64,000 bases of DNA from Acanthococcus lagerstroemiae (GCA_031841125.1 CM063112.1:21292603-21356602), one strand, 5' to 3'; positions 32,613 through 47,600 are shown, numbered from the stretch's first letter. The notes: generated from the sequence alone by a model not told the origin. Numbers and translations: made by a program.

Positions 32613-35600
32613 CTGGAAACGAAATGCACGAGAATTAATATTCTATAATCGTCTGGATAGAAATGGATTCGTATGTAGGAAAACGGATTGAGGCCTTTGA
32701 GATGTATGTGTATCACCGTGCCCTGAGGATAGCATGGACATCGAAAATCGCCAACAGCGAAGTCCTAAGAAGAACGAAGGAACAGACTGAGGTACTGCGC
32801 CCGATCAAGGGAGAAAGCTATGCTACCTCGGTGATATCTTGTGGGACAAAAGATGGAGTTTTCGATACTGCTGAGAGGAACAGACAGCGGGAACGCATTC
32901 CATCGGCAGAAGACAGAACTCGTGGGTGAAGGACGTACGACGGCGGTCCAGTTGTTCATCAGGCCAGCTCTTCTGATCAGCAGTTTCAAAGGTTACCGTT
33001 GCATTGTGGATGTGGATCACCAACCTTCACTGCAAAGAGGCGTCTGAAGAAGTGCTGCTAACGATGGTGCAGAGGTCTGACGAAAATGATATGGGGTTGT
33101 TATTTTGATGATCTAATGAACAGTTCCGCCACTGGATGATAAAGAGCTGAGACTTAAGCTTTATTCTCGCGGTATGAAAGCGAAAGGTGAAATATGTGAC
33201 CCGCAGTCATGGAAACAGTTAGAAACGAAGATATAATAATTTCTCGAGGATTTGGGGGAACTTAGATTCTAAAATACTCGCTTTACAAGACAAAGGGAAG
33301 AAAATTCAGAGGAAAGTTCAACCCTCCGAATGCGGCAGGAGAGTCTGTAATGATCAAACCATCCCCTAGGATCTTCCCAACTCCGCCTCGTAAATAGCTT
33401 AAGCAAACTTAAAGGATAAATGTGATGAAAACCAGGATTTTTATAGGTAAATTGTCGAGAGCCTACCCAACACTCCTTATCCTATTTTAAATAAAAATCA
33501 ATATTCCGAATATATGTATAAGGTAAGGATGCCAATACTAAACAGCAGCTAATAGTAAGTACGCATCTTTCCAATAAAGTATATTACCGCGACGTCACAC
33601 CAGTGTCATGCCTTTCATACATCATGACAGTGTTTCCACACACCATCAATTTAAGCCTTAGTATGTTAGTATTAACTATGATCTATGAAGTATATTACCT
33701 GTGACGTCACACCGTGTGTTACAATACTTGGTTACTGTTAGCAAAAGTATCCAACTTTTTTCCAATGAACGTTTTAACTCTCATAAGAAGAATACACAGA
33801 GCAAATATCACTATGTTACTACCTGAGAATAAGAACTTTGTTTAGAACCAAAAGTTTATATTCTTAATCCAGATGACTTTTAGACTTTGGTAATAAACGT
33901 TCGATTCTAAACAAATTTTTTATTCTCATGTGGTAACATAATGATCTTTGCTCTATGCGTTTTTCTTATGAGAGTTAAAACATTCGTTGGAAAAAGTTAG
34001 GTACTCTTGCTGAACAGTAACCAAGTATTGTAACACACGGTGTGACGTCGCAGGTAATATACTTCATAGTTAATACTAACATACTAAGGCTTAAATTGAT
34101 GGTGTGTGGCAACACTGTCATGATGTAATGAACGGCATGACACTGTTGCCATCACCATCGTTTCAAATATTCGGGCCGAGCAGCACTAGTATCGTGCACA
34201 ACAAAACAAGGGAAATTCGTGAGCAGCGCGGGTTCTGGGCGGAAGCTTTCTTCAAATCGATCGAAATCAATTTTTATGAAGGAAGATAACTTATAGGAAA
34301 TTTTACGCTCTACAAATTTTGTTCTTTCAGTTTTTCCGCTAGATGGCTTCGTTCTCGACTTATTTTGAGATAACTCAATTAATATTCAAATAGGAAAATT
34401 GTCCTGATCCCGTTTTCAATTTTGCCGATTGTAGCGCTCTTAGCGGATACTCGGCCCGAACTGGCAGTTGGAAAGAGGAGTGCTTACTATTGGCATCGTG
34501 CTTAGTACTGGCATATTTACCTTATACAATGTTTTCTGTTTTCTTTCCAAAAGCTCTTCAGAATCATCGCAAATTTGAAAAATGTTCTCAATCGAAAACT
34601 GTCTTAGACCATAGTCTTCATACGAACGGATCCCTGTACTTTTCTCATATCCGTCCCGAAAATGTCCCAAATAAGAATACAACTCAAACCTTTTTGGAAA
34701 TAATTAGTTTCGGGCTCACTTTTTCAATTTATGTGCTCTAACAAACAGAATGGATTTAAATCTTATACATGTCCGTAACCAGAGATTGCAAAAAAACATT
34801 GCTCCCTGGAAACGCGGATTGCCCCCTCCAGCTGAAGAACAAATTGATTGTTACTACTTTCTTTGCTAGAATTTCCAACTCTAAAATTGTTTCTCTCTCC
34901 CCTTTTTCACTTCCGTCAGATATTTATGCCTGAGATTGTGTATCTGTCTTCCAGTTATTTGAGAGAGGACTCATATGGTGGACACAAAACATTCGGATGG
35001 CTTAGAGAGCTTCTAAAAATACAAAACATTACATCCGAATGTCTAACGCTAGACTTGCAAGTTTCTCCAACTTAATTGTGACATTTTAACACGAGCCGGA
35101 GTTGAAAATCAATACCCCCGAAGCGGGGCTTATGATCAAACATTTTAAAATGCATTAAATATCAGATATAATGAATTATAATTCCTGCACTCAATTTAAC
35201 GTCATTTTGACTTTGTTGTGTAGTAATAAGGGAGGTGGGAGATCAAATTTAAAAAATATTGTAATAGAATCTTGGAAATTGAGAAGGGCGTCACTCCAGA
35301 AATACGAAGTTTCCAAAGAACGCAAAAAAACTAATCACCTGGATAATAAAAGTAAATAGAAGTAATGCTTTTTTCAAAAGTTATTTACAGTGGGGCAAGG
35401 TCTTTTGAGATTTTGAACATCACCACCAGGTGGCGCTTTCAGGGACGAAAATAAGAGAGGCACGAGGACAGCTTGCCCCCTCTAGCCTCCGCCGGAGTTG
35501 GAAAATTTTAGTAGATGGATCAAGAGTTGGAAAAATCCAAAAAGTCAAGTTTTTTTTTTGGGGGGGTAGCCAATACAAACAAATTTTGATACTTGAGAAC

Positions 35601-38600
35601 TTTAACTTGAGTGGGTTGGGACTTGAACAATTTTTGCCCCTCGAGAAAAAACTCTTCGCTACATCCCTGGACGATACTTCCTTCAAAAAGTAAGTTTAGT
35701 AAAAAAAAAAAATAGGAGTGACGCCCTTCTCAATTTCCAAGCTTCTTGCCAGGCTTTTCAAGTACTCCAAACTAATTTCTGATATAAGTCTGATTAAACG
35801 TGACCTAGAATCATGAAATGTGCCTCTTGTGTGAAAACAGGTTTTTGAGATACGGGAGTGTAGTGGTGCGCATAATAGTGTACATAGCGTGTACATTTGT
35901 GAAGACATGCATTTACGCATTGCTATGACTATCACGTTTCAAATTCTGGTTCTCTGTCATTCCCCTAGCCCCGTTTCACACGACGCCATGTAAACTGATG
36001 TTTTTAAGCTTTTGACGTAATTTTTAATGCAATTTATTAAGAATTCTTTGATTATAATTTGTCTATAAATTCAGATTGTATTAAAAATTTTAAAATTTGC
36101 CAAACTTTAACTTGGAAATTAACATTTACAGGAAAAAAATTGAGAAGGATCAAAATTTACAATTTTCTATAAATTAATCATTTGAACAAATCACACATTT
36201 GCTAAAGGACTTGAATTTATAAATAAAATTATAACCTAACAAAATTACAAATTCAACAAAATTTCAATTTTTTCTAAAATTATTTGTCAAAATTTAAAAC
36301 AAAATTTGTTCAATGCAAAATTTATTAAGAATTTCCTTAAACCTAAAATTTACTCACATTTTTAAATGTTCTAGAAGCAAAAATTTTTTCCTCATTTACC
36401 ATTTCCTCAAGTTTAAATCATACTAAATTCAAAACTGTCAAAATTTAAAATTTGCTTCATTAAAAAAACAAATTTTAAACCTGCTTGCCTTCAAAATTTG
36501 TTCAATGCAGAATTTATTAAGAATTTCCTCAAGTCTAAAATTTACTGACATTTTTAAATGGTCTAAAAGCAAAAATTTTTCCTCATTTACCATTAATTTT
36601 CTCAAGTTTAAATCATACTAAATTCAAAACTTGCTAAAATTCAAAGTTTACTTACATTTTTACACCGCTAAAAATTCAAAACTTGCTTAATTTTAATTCG
36701 ATAAAAATTAGAAACTTTCCAATATTCACAATTTGCTAAGTATTAGAAAATTCACCAAATTTTAAAAATTGGCCTAAAATGTGGAAATTTTTTAACATTT
36801 TAATTGCTCTAAAATTAAAGAATTGTCAAAAAATGGTACTTTATTTTACCATGAATAATTAAAAGTCGGAGATGCTCGGAAAATGTAAAATTTGTATTTG
36901 GAAATTTGAAAATAATTCAATGTTTTCTGGAAATTTGTTATTGATGTTCCAAAGTCTAGAATTTGCTCAACGTGTAAAATTAGACAAAATTTATTAATCC
37001 ACTAGAAATTTATAATTTGCCAAAATTTTTGAACTACCATAATTCAGTTTCATTAAAAATTCAAAACGTTTGCTAAGAAAGTAGAATTTTAATCTTGCGA
37101 TTTTTGCTTTCTCTTTTTCCTGAGTGTTTCTACATCAAAATGGCGTCATATTATCAAAACCCTATTCGACTGCCTTGAAAACCCAGTAATCTAGCCCTGT
37201 ACTGTTTTTTGACATTTTGTACCCTGGTCCTATCCTCCCTTCTCTTCACAGACAACAGTTTCTAACTCAGGGTCAAACCGATGTCAAAAATGGGTTCAGT
37301 AATCATCAAAAATCTATGATGTCCATATTATACTGTTTACTTTTTTTCCACCTTAGCGCACCTCCTCTTCTCCGCCTCAAGTGCTATAAAAGAGTTATTT
37401 ACGAATTCGGCGCCACTCTGAAAATCTTAAGATGCATTTGGTAGGTATAATGCAACTTCTGAGATTTTTAACTTTGTCTTCTCTCACTCACCCGAAGCTT
37501 AAAATTTGAATCCAGGGACCTCAAAAGCTCAACATTTAGTTTCTTATGTCTGAACGACGTATGTCGAAGAGATATCCCACCCCCGTCCTTCTGTCAAAAC
37601 CTTTTCAGATAAAATCGCACTCAGATGGGAAAAATTAGCAGATTGGCTTCATCAGTTGATAAGTAAAATTTCGAAAGAGCATTTCTGTTTTGCTTGTTGA
37701 TTTTAATGCGATGTTCGTCGGTTGGTAAAACTGAATTCTCATTTGGCAGAAAAATTAGACTCTCAGTTAGTAAAATTAAAAGGAAAGATCGTTGGTCGCC
37801 TTTCTTTCTTAGTTTGCAAACTCGGTATCTGGACACCCCTCCCCTTCGCCTAAGAAAATTCAACTTGGTACGTCTCCAGCCCCGCCGAGAGGATCTGCGA
37901 GGCCCAATGCAATTTTCTCAAAGTTGACTCAAAGACTTAAACTGGGAGGTGGTGTGATCTTTTCATTCATTGTTCTGAGATTAAGTATGGCCAAATTTAT
38001 TGTAATAAACCTTCTTACATTATATTTCGTAATTTTCAACAAAAAAGTTTGCGATAAATTGTAATTTGAAAATTGATGATCGATTGATATGATTTTTTTT
38101 AAATGATCGATTTTCGATTAAAATCGATTACAAAATTGCTAATGATCTGAATCTCTAATGTGAGTTAGTGTCACAGAGTGAGGGATTATTGGACTCTCCT
38201 TCTCTACTGAAACTGTGAAACTTCATGAAACGATTAAAGAATTGCGTGGCCCAAAATGGCGGTCAGTTAAATGAAGTCGTATTTCACAAGTAAATTTCCA
38301 TGTCTGAATTTTTAATAAAAATTTGTTTCACGAATTTCTGTCAAATACTTTTCGTGTAATTGAAAAACGAAACTAGGTTATCTTTTCTGGGTCACTCTGT
38401 ACATGTAAAAGTTTACTCCCAAAATCCCATGAAGAGGGAAAAGTTCAAAAAACTGATTCTCTCTACAAAGACTGTGTTAATCTTTTGCAGTGAGAAAAAT
38501 TATGTTAGGCCCCCCCCCCCCCTCCTGCCGCTGGAACGGCAGAAAACAGAATTTCACATCTGCCTTATCCGTGGAGAAAGACGGAAACAAAGAATCCTCA

Positions 38601-41600
38601 CATATTGAGAACTCTGACACTTGGGAATTTTTGAGTTAAGTCAGTTGAGACTTTCACAATTTTTACCCCCCCCCCCCTCAGGAAAAATTCTTCGGTACGT
38701 CCCTGCTCTGACGGTATAGATTTAGATCTATTCTGTCCGTAAGAACTTGGTTAATAAGAAGTTCTAAACCAGCTGGATTTCCTCTTCATAGTATATGCTT
38801 TGTAGACTCATTTTGAACTTACGTACTCGCCCTTTGTACGTTTCCAGAGCAGATACGAAAACAGCAGGGACAGTTTGGTCTAGGCTTGTTTTCGTTTGAC
38901 AAACTCGATTTTGAAGGGCCAGAATTCCTCTTCCCCTTGAGAAAAAGAAGTTCTGTATGTTAGACAGAACACCACCCTAGGTCTCGGCAATTTTCCAACG
39001 AATTTCACGCCGGTTATCCGTCACCCCTTTCTCCACCTAACTGTCCCGAGGTACATAACTAGAAGTTGAACCCAAGAAATGTCATTGCAACTCACTTTTC
39101 GACTAGAATAGTCCGGAAACCGTCCCCGGCACTGTTCGCCGTTGTTCTCGTCGCTGTGGATGGCGCTCATGAACATGGCGTCGTCGTGATTGACCGTGTC
39201 CTCCAGCTTGACCGTCATGTCGAGCGCGCCCTTGCAAATCAGATGCTGGAACTCGACCGAGTGACTCTCGCCCATGTGATCGAGCGCTTCCTGCCGCTCG
39301 CCGAAGCTGCGGTCGCACAGGTGGCACTTGAACGGCAGGTCGGAGGCGACGTGACCGCTGAAGCACTGGTCGCTGCTGCACGAGGGCTGAGCCTTGCCCT
39401 CCTTCTCCTCGGCAACGACTGACTTCTCCGACACGTCGCTGTGGTCGGACACGCTCGGCTCTTCCTTGATGCACTTAAGCGGCGGCTCGGCCTGGAGGGC
39501 GACCGCCGGCTCCTCACCCTTGCCGTCGGCCTGGTTGTGTTTCTCGATGATGTGCTTCTTCAGATTCTGGAAGGTCGAGAACGTGGAGCTGGGACAGTGG
39601 CTGCACTTGAACGGCCGCTCCGGCACGTTGCGCGTCGAAAAGTTGGGAATGAGGCGCGCGGCCGTTTGGTCGCCGTCGACCCAGGCGCCGCCGCAGCCGA
39701 CGGCGGCCACCTTCGCCGCGCCCGTCGACTGCGACTCGTTCAGCTGGTTACGGTGTTTGCGCAGGAAATGGCGGTCGCAGTTCGACTTGGTCGTGAAGAG
39801 CAGCGGGCAGTTGGAGCACTTGTACGGCTTCTGGCCGGTGTGGGTGAGCGTGTGGCGTCGCAGCGACGAGGCCCACGGGAACGAACGGTAACAAAAGTCG
39901 CAGTGCACGCGATTCGGCGCCGACGAGTACGCGCTCTTCTTCTTTTTCGCGCCGTCGGCTCCCTTCTCCGAGGCCTTTATGCTGGTCTCCGGCGCCGATC
40001 TGAAAAGGAAAAAAACGAGCGCCGGATTAGACACGGAGCTGCAACCAACCGTACACGGTTGTAGTAATTGGAAATTGATGTTTCAGGTTGAGTCCGAGGC
40101 AGAGGGCTGAGTCGGGAGGAAAGTCTAGTACTTGAGAGCTGATCGGGATAGTTTTCTTTACATTACTTGGTCATTTTATAGCCTCCGGTATTGATTCGTA
40201 TTATTGACGATGCATGTTAGTGGAAGTCTCAAGGAACGAAATTCCGGTTTTCGATCGCATTGCTCTGTGTTAGGAAAATTTAATCTCATCTTAAAGGTCA
40301 TCGTTTACATGAAACGGATCGTGAAATGTGTATTTCTTCTACTTCTCAAACTAAAGAAAAAAATGTTACATTTCGCGTACATCATTTTCGCCTTGACCTT
40401 GAAAGATGGAAAATCTTCGCAGCGAGAATGTAACATGTTCCACTAAATTTTGCACGTAAAGTCACTTCCTCTACTAAAACAACACCAACGAAGGTGATGT
40501 ACGCAAATTTCGGAGGGAAAATATATTTCACTTTTACAGCTATTCTCTTTTTTTTCTCTTTTTTTTTTTCCGAGAAGCGCGCAAGTACGCGTCATCCACG
40601 GTAAATTATTTCGCCAATCTCATCCGTTATTTGATTCATAGGCCGGGAAATGGTTCGTTGAAAATCTCAAAATCTTTGGCTGGTTTTATTTGTTAATTCC
40701 ATTTCAACTCCCACCGATACTAAAAACTTCCGACTAGGCCATGTGCGTGATGATTTTTCTGTTTCGATTTGAAAACGCGAGACACATGAAGTGGTTCGAG
40801 TGAGGAAATTGAAGAGATTTCGAGCACAAGGCGTGTCGAAAGCGGTTAGAAGAAACAATCTCCATCTCCCAAGGTTCTGGCAATCAACTTCACTCGGCTC
40901 ACATTTGGAAAATGAACGTTCTCAGAACAGGAGAGAATGCTCAAAACATTTCTGAATCGCTCTCCTCACAAAATAGGAAACTTCTGAACCGGAAAATTTT
41001 GGATTTTCCATCCTCTCCTAACAGTTTTATTTTGGTACACCCCAGTCCGAGCCTAGCTCTCTTTCAAACTGACCCCTCTCCCCCTCCACCTCTTATACTG
41101 AATTTACATTTCACGAAGTAATTTTTCTAAAGGTTTTCTTCAGATATTTTTGAATGTAATGAAATTGAAGGCCCCTTCAACTGGGTTAATATGCAATTCA
41201 TCCTGACAACGTGTAGATACATTAGCCGACTCTTGCATTTGAAGGAGCGAAGATATGAACATTCAAATGAATTATGTACAGCATTAGTGTTGCCAGATTT
41301 ATTTCTTGAAAAAGTACACACCAGTTCATCATGAAAAAAAAATTGTAAATTTAGCTTGTGGGTCAATGTAACAGATTGAAATGCTTACAAATCCCACACT
41401 ACCGCTCTTGTTCACGACCGCATATTTGCCTCTATAGGCTTATTTTGCGGTAGGCCACTTTTGGTGGATTCTCCTTCTACAAGTGTAGGGGGACACGTCC
41501 GTCGCTGAGCAAGCGTCCTCAGACTTCCCTTCGAAAGCAGTATTTAACCCATTCGGCTTGCTGACCAGTCAGTGTCCACTGGTTGCCCAGTGTGCCTGAA

Positions 41601-44600
41601 CTGGCCATACACGCCGCGTGGAAGTGAAGGCCTTTAAGGGAAGAACTCTCGCGCAACCCTTGCCTGTTGCGCCTGAGTGAGCCATGGTGTTCTTAACCAG
41701 CCAGGCATCCCGGAAGGCTGGTGGCGATATTGCAGTACGTAACCCGGGGAATCGGACGTGAAGGTGTTCTTCCTTCCGAAGGCGAAGACGTGCCGCCAGC
41801 AGGCCCCCCAGGAGAGCACAGCCAGCCAGACCAGATTCCTGAGGCAGAAGGTGTCGTGTCTTCTCGTCTTAAGTCTACAATCAAGTCAAGTGATGTCTTC
41901 TTCTAAGGAGTCAAATCTCGTCTTTCCCGATTCTTTTTTTAAGATGTCTTCTGCAGTATGGATGTCTCTCTGTCTCCTCCCCCGCCCCGACCCCCGAAAG
42001 AAGATGTGTATTTCAGTATTATGTTGTATTCGAGTTGTAGTCGGTTGGCCTGTCCTCGGTTAATCAAGTTCAACTCTGTCTTGTTGTCATTTGCAGATAA
42101 ATTCTAAGTATGAATGAAAATACGTGTCTCTTTCCATGGAAATTTCTATTAATAACACGGCTGCAGACTATAGTCGCGCAGGGCGCAGCAAAGATCAAAA
42201 TCAATGAACACATAGCTGGAAGAAAAATTGTGACCTGCCAGGAAGAAAGGGATCTGTGCGCAAAAAAATCATTTTTGTGATAACAACTACTGTGTTTGAC
42301 TAATTTTTGGCCACTCTATCGCTTTGTGTTGTCGAAAAAATTCTAAAAAATTTTCCCGAATTGCTATAAGTCTTCAAATTTGATTGTCTCGTAACGTCAA
42401 AACGTTATCAATTTTGTTTATCCGCTCTCCTGTAAAATTTACATTTTTGCTTAGCTCCCTTTCTTCCTGGCAGGTCACAAATTTCCATGGAAATGTCAAC
42501 CACTGAACTAAATTGTCACCATGAAGTGCTACATCATTGGGGACTGGTTTTGTGTCGGAGGAGAGGGGCATGGAAATGTCTGTTAAAAACACGGCTGCAG
42601 ACTGTAATCGTGCGGGGCACAGCAAAGGTCAACCACTGAGTTCGTGTCGGGGGAGCGTTACGGTTTTGCTCAAGTGCAGTTTTCATGTAAAATGATTTAT
42701 TTTACGTAAAATGAATGTAAAATGAAATGTAAATGTAAAATGTACGTAAAATGGAAAATCGATGTAAAATGCGACGGGGGGGGACGAAATTGATGGTTGA
42801 TAGGTGATAATGATATAATAAGAAATGAGAATAGAAAATTGAAAAGGAATTATTCGATAGATAGGTAGTAAATTTTGACGGTAGAATACACCAAATACAC
42901 AGATAAAGTAGTTTAAGTAAAAATTGCTAATACCACAAAGTCCGATGAGTTTTAAATTGGTAAGATTTATTAATAATCATTTCTTGTTAATTTTTGTTCC
43001 TTGAAAATCTACAATTTCAAGTTTAAATTTTAAGAAGTTTGACGGAAAATGTTAAGATTTGTTTTGGCCTGAATTACTCAATTTTTAAAAAATTGTTTTA
43101 TACTTGTCTTTTGTAATTTACTTTCTATAAAACACTCTACTTTCTTATGAGTTATCTATAGTGAATTTGAAGAGTATAAATTATAAGATTGAATGATAAA
43201 GGAGACGACCTTTTTTGACTGTACTTCCTGTTGTGTGCAAGTTTTAAAAATTTTAATTAAAAAATGGAACTTCAATTTTTTTTTAAAACTTATTTTAATT
43301 CACTTTCCATTAATTTTACATTTTACGTGCAACATGCAGAATAAAAAGTTATTTTACATCGACTATTTTACCTTCCAACCCTGCCCAGTAGTAAAAGCAT
43401 GTATAAAATGCTAAAACGACCAAAGGAAAAAACTCCTCAGAACTCGATTTCAGCACAGAGGACCAAAAAATCTACAAAATAATCCGTGTCACCAGATGTA
43501 CTTTGCAAAAATTAGACCAAATGGACTATGGGCAATCAAACTGTAGCTAGGAACACTAGTGTCCTCAAAGATAAGGATTGACAAAATTGGCGGATAGTAT
43601 GCGACCCAAAATCTTTCAACAGAGTGTTATGACTTATGGAACAGTCTTTGCTCACCAGGAATGCTATTCTTAAGTTTGACTATGTGAATAGCTGGATAGC
43701 CAAACTCAAGAATAGCGTTCCAGTACAACCCAGTAGGAGCTCATCGTCTCAATTCTCAAAATAACTACACAACTACCCTCTAAGTCAAGGAATCAAGACG
43801 AGAAGAGGGCTAAGACAGCCTTAACAGCCTCCTCGACGTATCGAAAGTAATGCTCGAAAGGGCGGATTCCAGGGCTCGGGTTGAGTGTAAAATTAGGAAA
43901 GAAGAAGTCCAAGAAGCAAGAATCGCAAGTTGAGATACAAGAACCAAAGTAGGTTCAAGAGCTGATAGCTGATTGTGATTAAGAGTGATTTCTATGTCTC
44001 TGATACCTCATGATAAGAAATAAAGAGATAATTGCCTGTTTGTTGACTTCCAGACTCTCTCCCTTCAGAGCCCAAAGGTGTGAAAAGGTTTGTTGCAGTG
44101 AAAGAAAGAACAAATTCTCTGTTTCTATTATATAAATATTTACAAATTTAAAAGAAGGACCAGAAAAAGGACTATAATATTTTAAAAATTTTCCAAATCC
44201 CCAAATTTTGTCCGTTTGGACTGGATCTGGCAACACTGTAAACAACATTAATAATTTTTTGTTCAGCATTGCTGATAGATGGACTAGTGGAACTTTTCGG
44301 TAATAACACAAGACAGTTACAACGAGTGAATTACCATTGTCTAATCAACGGAGAGTTTATTGAATCGAATTTGGATAAACATTCGTACAAAAATGTTAAT
44401 TTCCATATTTTATCGTTCATAAAAACTGTCCTCGGGACCTAGCAATTTTTTCGCAGCAAACGATTTCCTCTTTCCAAAAATACCCCACGACTTCACTCCT
44501 ACTGATTTTAGTTTTTGAGTTGGAAAATTCAGATAAATGCGATACTTGACACTCAAAGTTGTGTATTTCAAATTTTTCTTGTTTCTAACTCCAGTCCCGT

Positions 44601-47600
44601 AGAGAGAAAAAAAGGGCCTGGGGGATTTTCCATAGGCCTCCTCTCCTTCCAGTTCAATTTGTTCTTTTGTTAGATGAGGAATAAGGGATAAGAGATTTCT
44701 TTTATAGAGTAAGGAGTGACTGCTGATTTGATGTACAGTATAATTGAAATTCAGGCCTTTTAAAAATATCGGGCCCCATTGAAAGTCCGGGTCCGGAGTA
44801 TTTCCTCCTCCCCTTCCCGAGAGGGTTGTCTAACCCTCTAATTACGTAGTAGGAAATACAAGGTCTATAATTAAGAAGGGCTAGAGAGCTGTACTTTCTG
44901 GCAACTTCGTTTACTGTCGGCAAAATTTACAACCAATACTAAAAATTATGGAGGAAAAAAATTTTCACATTATTTTTTTAAGACAAATTCTTAAGAGCGT
45001 AAATCCCCATAGAATTTTTAATAATCTTTAATCTCGAAGACTAAAATAGGTACATAAGATTAAAAGATGTATTTTTGATGGGTATGCAGGAGGAAATCGT
45101 TTACGGCAAAAACATATCGCTGGCTCCAGAAGACAATTTTTATGGAAAATTGGAAGAAAATTAACATTTTTGTACGTATTTTTTAACCAAAATCGTTTTT
45201 ATGAACACCGTGTTAATCCACTTTTTCTAGTAGTTGCTGTAACTGTCTTCTGTTGTTACCAGAAAGATCCACCCGTCCACGACGTGGACATAATTTCTTC
45301 CAATGTCTATATCTTTGCCCCTTTGAATGTTAGAGCAGGCAAATATATTCACCCAGGGTCAGGATGAGTTGCATACGTATCGATTGAAGGAGAGTTTCGC
45401 ATTTCTCTCGGCAGTTTCTGGTCAGCCGAGTCAGTATCATTCTACTGTTTGAGTGACTCGGATAAAACCAATACAATGATCACAACTTCTCTTGACACCA
45501 TTGAATTTTGAGAAAGTTTTGCTCACGATTCAAAATTGATCAAATTGGAGAACATTCGGATAGTGATAGAAGACAAAATCACAAGATTCAGTTCATCAGT
45601 TGATTAAAAAATCAATAATGGTGAAGATTAACACTAGAAATTTTGAATTTTTTCTTCGGATGTTCGAAAAAATTTACCGTGTTTTTTGAATTCCTACAGG
45701 AAAATAACAGAAGACGGGAAAGACACACTACCACAAAAAAAATCACTGAATCTTTAGCTAGCAAAACTTGAGAAATTCGATGGAATGAAAATCTTTCATC
45801 GATTCAAAAAAATTCTAGGTTTTTAGCTTCATTCATTTTTTCATGGAGGCGGAGGGAAATCCGGGAGCCATAAAGAGCCTATGAGAATGTAATGAGAATG
45901 TAAGGATGTAAGTCGACGTCACATCAGCATCAGAAACGATCATGCAGACACCAAACTAACTTCCCCCCCCCCCAAGAAAAAAACAGACAAGAGCTTATGG
46001 TTTGGAAATCTTTGAGGCATGAAAATAGTCTTACAAAGGTAATAAGACTTCACTGAGACTATGCAGAGACTCGTCAAGCTCTTCTTAAGACTTGTTAGTA
46101 TTCTACCAAATGTTAAAAACCTATCAAGATTCATCTACATGGCCATAGTGACAGGGTGGGGTGCCTACCCCAATCGCCTATGTTATTTGAGAAGTCAGTA
46201 CGCAGCAAATTATAGCAGCCAGTCACCAAAGAAATTGGGAAATGACGTTTTTTCTCCCCCCCCACACTTCCACCCAAAAAACTGCGGTCCTGCTCATGAA
46301 GATACTGTTAACGCTATGACATATTTGGTCTTTCCTGCACTTCATTGAAATTGTTAATGCTCTTGGGAAATTTTCGAAGACTCGTTAGACTTATTAGGGC
46401 GCTTTAGGACTCTTCAAGACCCGACAACAAGGCCCGTTTAAAGCTCGTTTTCCCCTGCTCTAGCCTTTCAATTTCTCTATCCTCTTCGCATTCCCTCTGT
46501 AACTATTCCTTCAGCTCAGAAGAAAGAGGTGGGAAGACTACATAAAGCCCATGAAGACTGATTCGGATCCTTTGATACCACTTAAGACTAGGTCTTACAA
46601 TTTTGTGAGATTCATTTTGACTCGAAACTAATAGAACTTATTAGGAACTGTTAAGATTCTCAAGATATTTCGAGGTTCCTACATACTGACAAGAGACTCA
46701 GTAACTTGAAACGCCCCTCAGTTTATTACAAACTCATTGAGATAGTGAAGACTCCTCAGACTACGTAAATACTGTTTATGACTTTGTTATTAAGGCTTCA
46801 TAAATCTTTTTTTTCTTAAGATTAAGTAAGACTTAGCTAATATTTGTAGGATTCGCCAAGAATGATTGAGACTGGGTGCATGCAACTGATGTTACACTTT
46901 TGAAATTTAAAAAGCAAGATTTCTGAGATTTTTGCTTATTTACAATATTTTATATACATCAGTGGTGGCGACTTCAGTACTGCCCTAAGGATCGGGCGAC
47001 ACGCGAAAAATTTTTGAAAAATACCTCAAAAACCCAAATTTATTTGAATATTGGATATTTGGATTCAAATTTGGGTTGGTCGAAATTTTTGAAATTAAAT
47101 TCGCATTGTCCGAAAAATTTCTGTTTTTTTTCTTGCATAAATTGACCAGAATAATTTAGCACCCCCCCCCCCAAAGTCGGACAACACACGAAGAAAATCT
47201 GAGTTGCCACCACTGATGTACATCAACTCCTTTTTTATGATTTTAAGAAACAAGAAAACCATTTTTTTTGTTTTTTTTTGACAGCTTATAATTTTTGTAA
47301 ATTTCTGTACTAACAAAAATATCAGTCGACGCGAGTATCACCTTTCCCCCACCTACAGTTACTTGTATACTCCGCTGCACAAATAATACTCTCTTTCCAT
47401 TCACATTTCACTGTTCATTTTACTTGTTTAATGAATAAAATTCGGAAGATAAAAAGCAAAATTATTATTTCTTTAGGTAACCACTCCCTTCATGAGCGTA
47501 TAAGTTGAGCCGTAGGTCGCTGGTACTCCCATGAACCTCAGCATCTTTCTCGCTCTTATTCTTTTTTCTCTGTTGCTGAATCTACAGGCTCCGTTTGTTA

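Noticed and set aside
32089..32691. 200-codon plus-strand ORF
   Set aside because: Antisense shadow of pebbled exon 3 running over the splice site.
32823..33047. Short ORFs in several frames
   Set aside because: They are frame fragments of one decayed retrotransposon tail.
39441..40064. 207-codon plus-strand ORF
   Set aside because: Antisense shadow of pebbled exon 2 with no domain.
41634..42063. Overlapping ORFs on both strands in the GC-rich island
   Set aside because: No gag, pol or other domain; better seen as non-coding LTR-like sequence.
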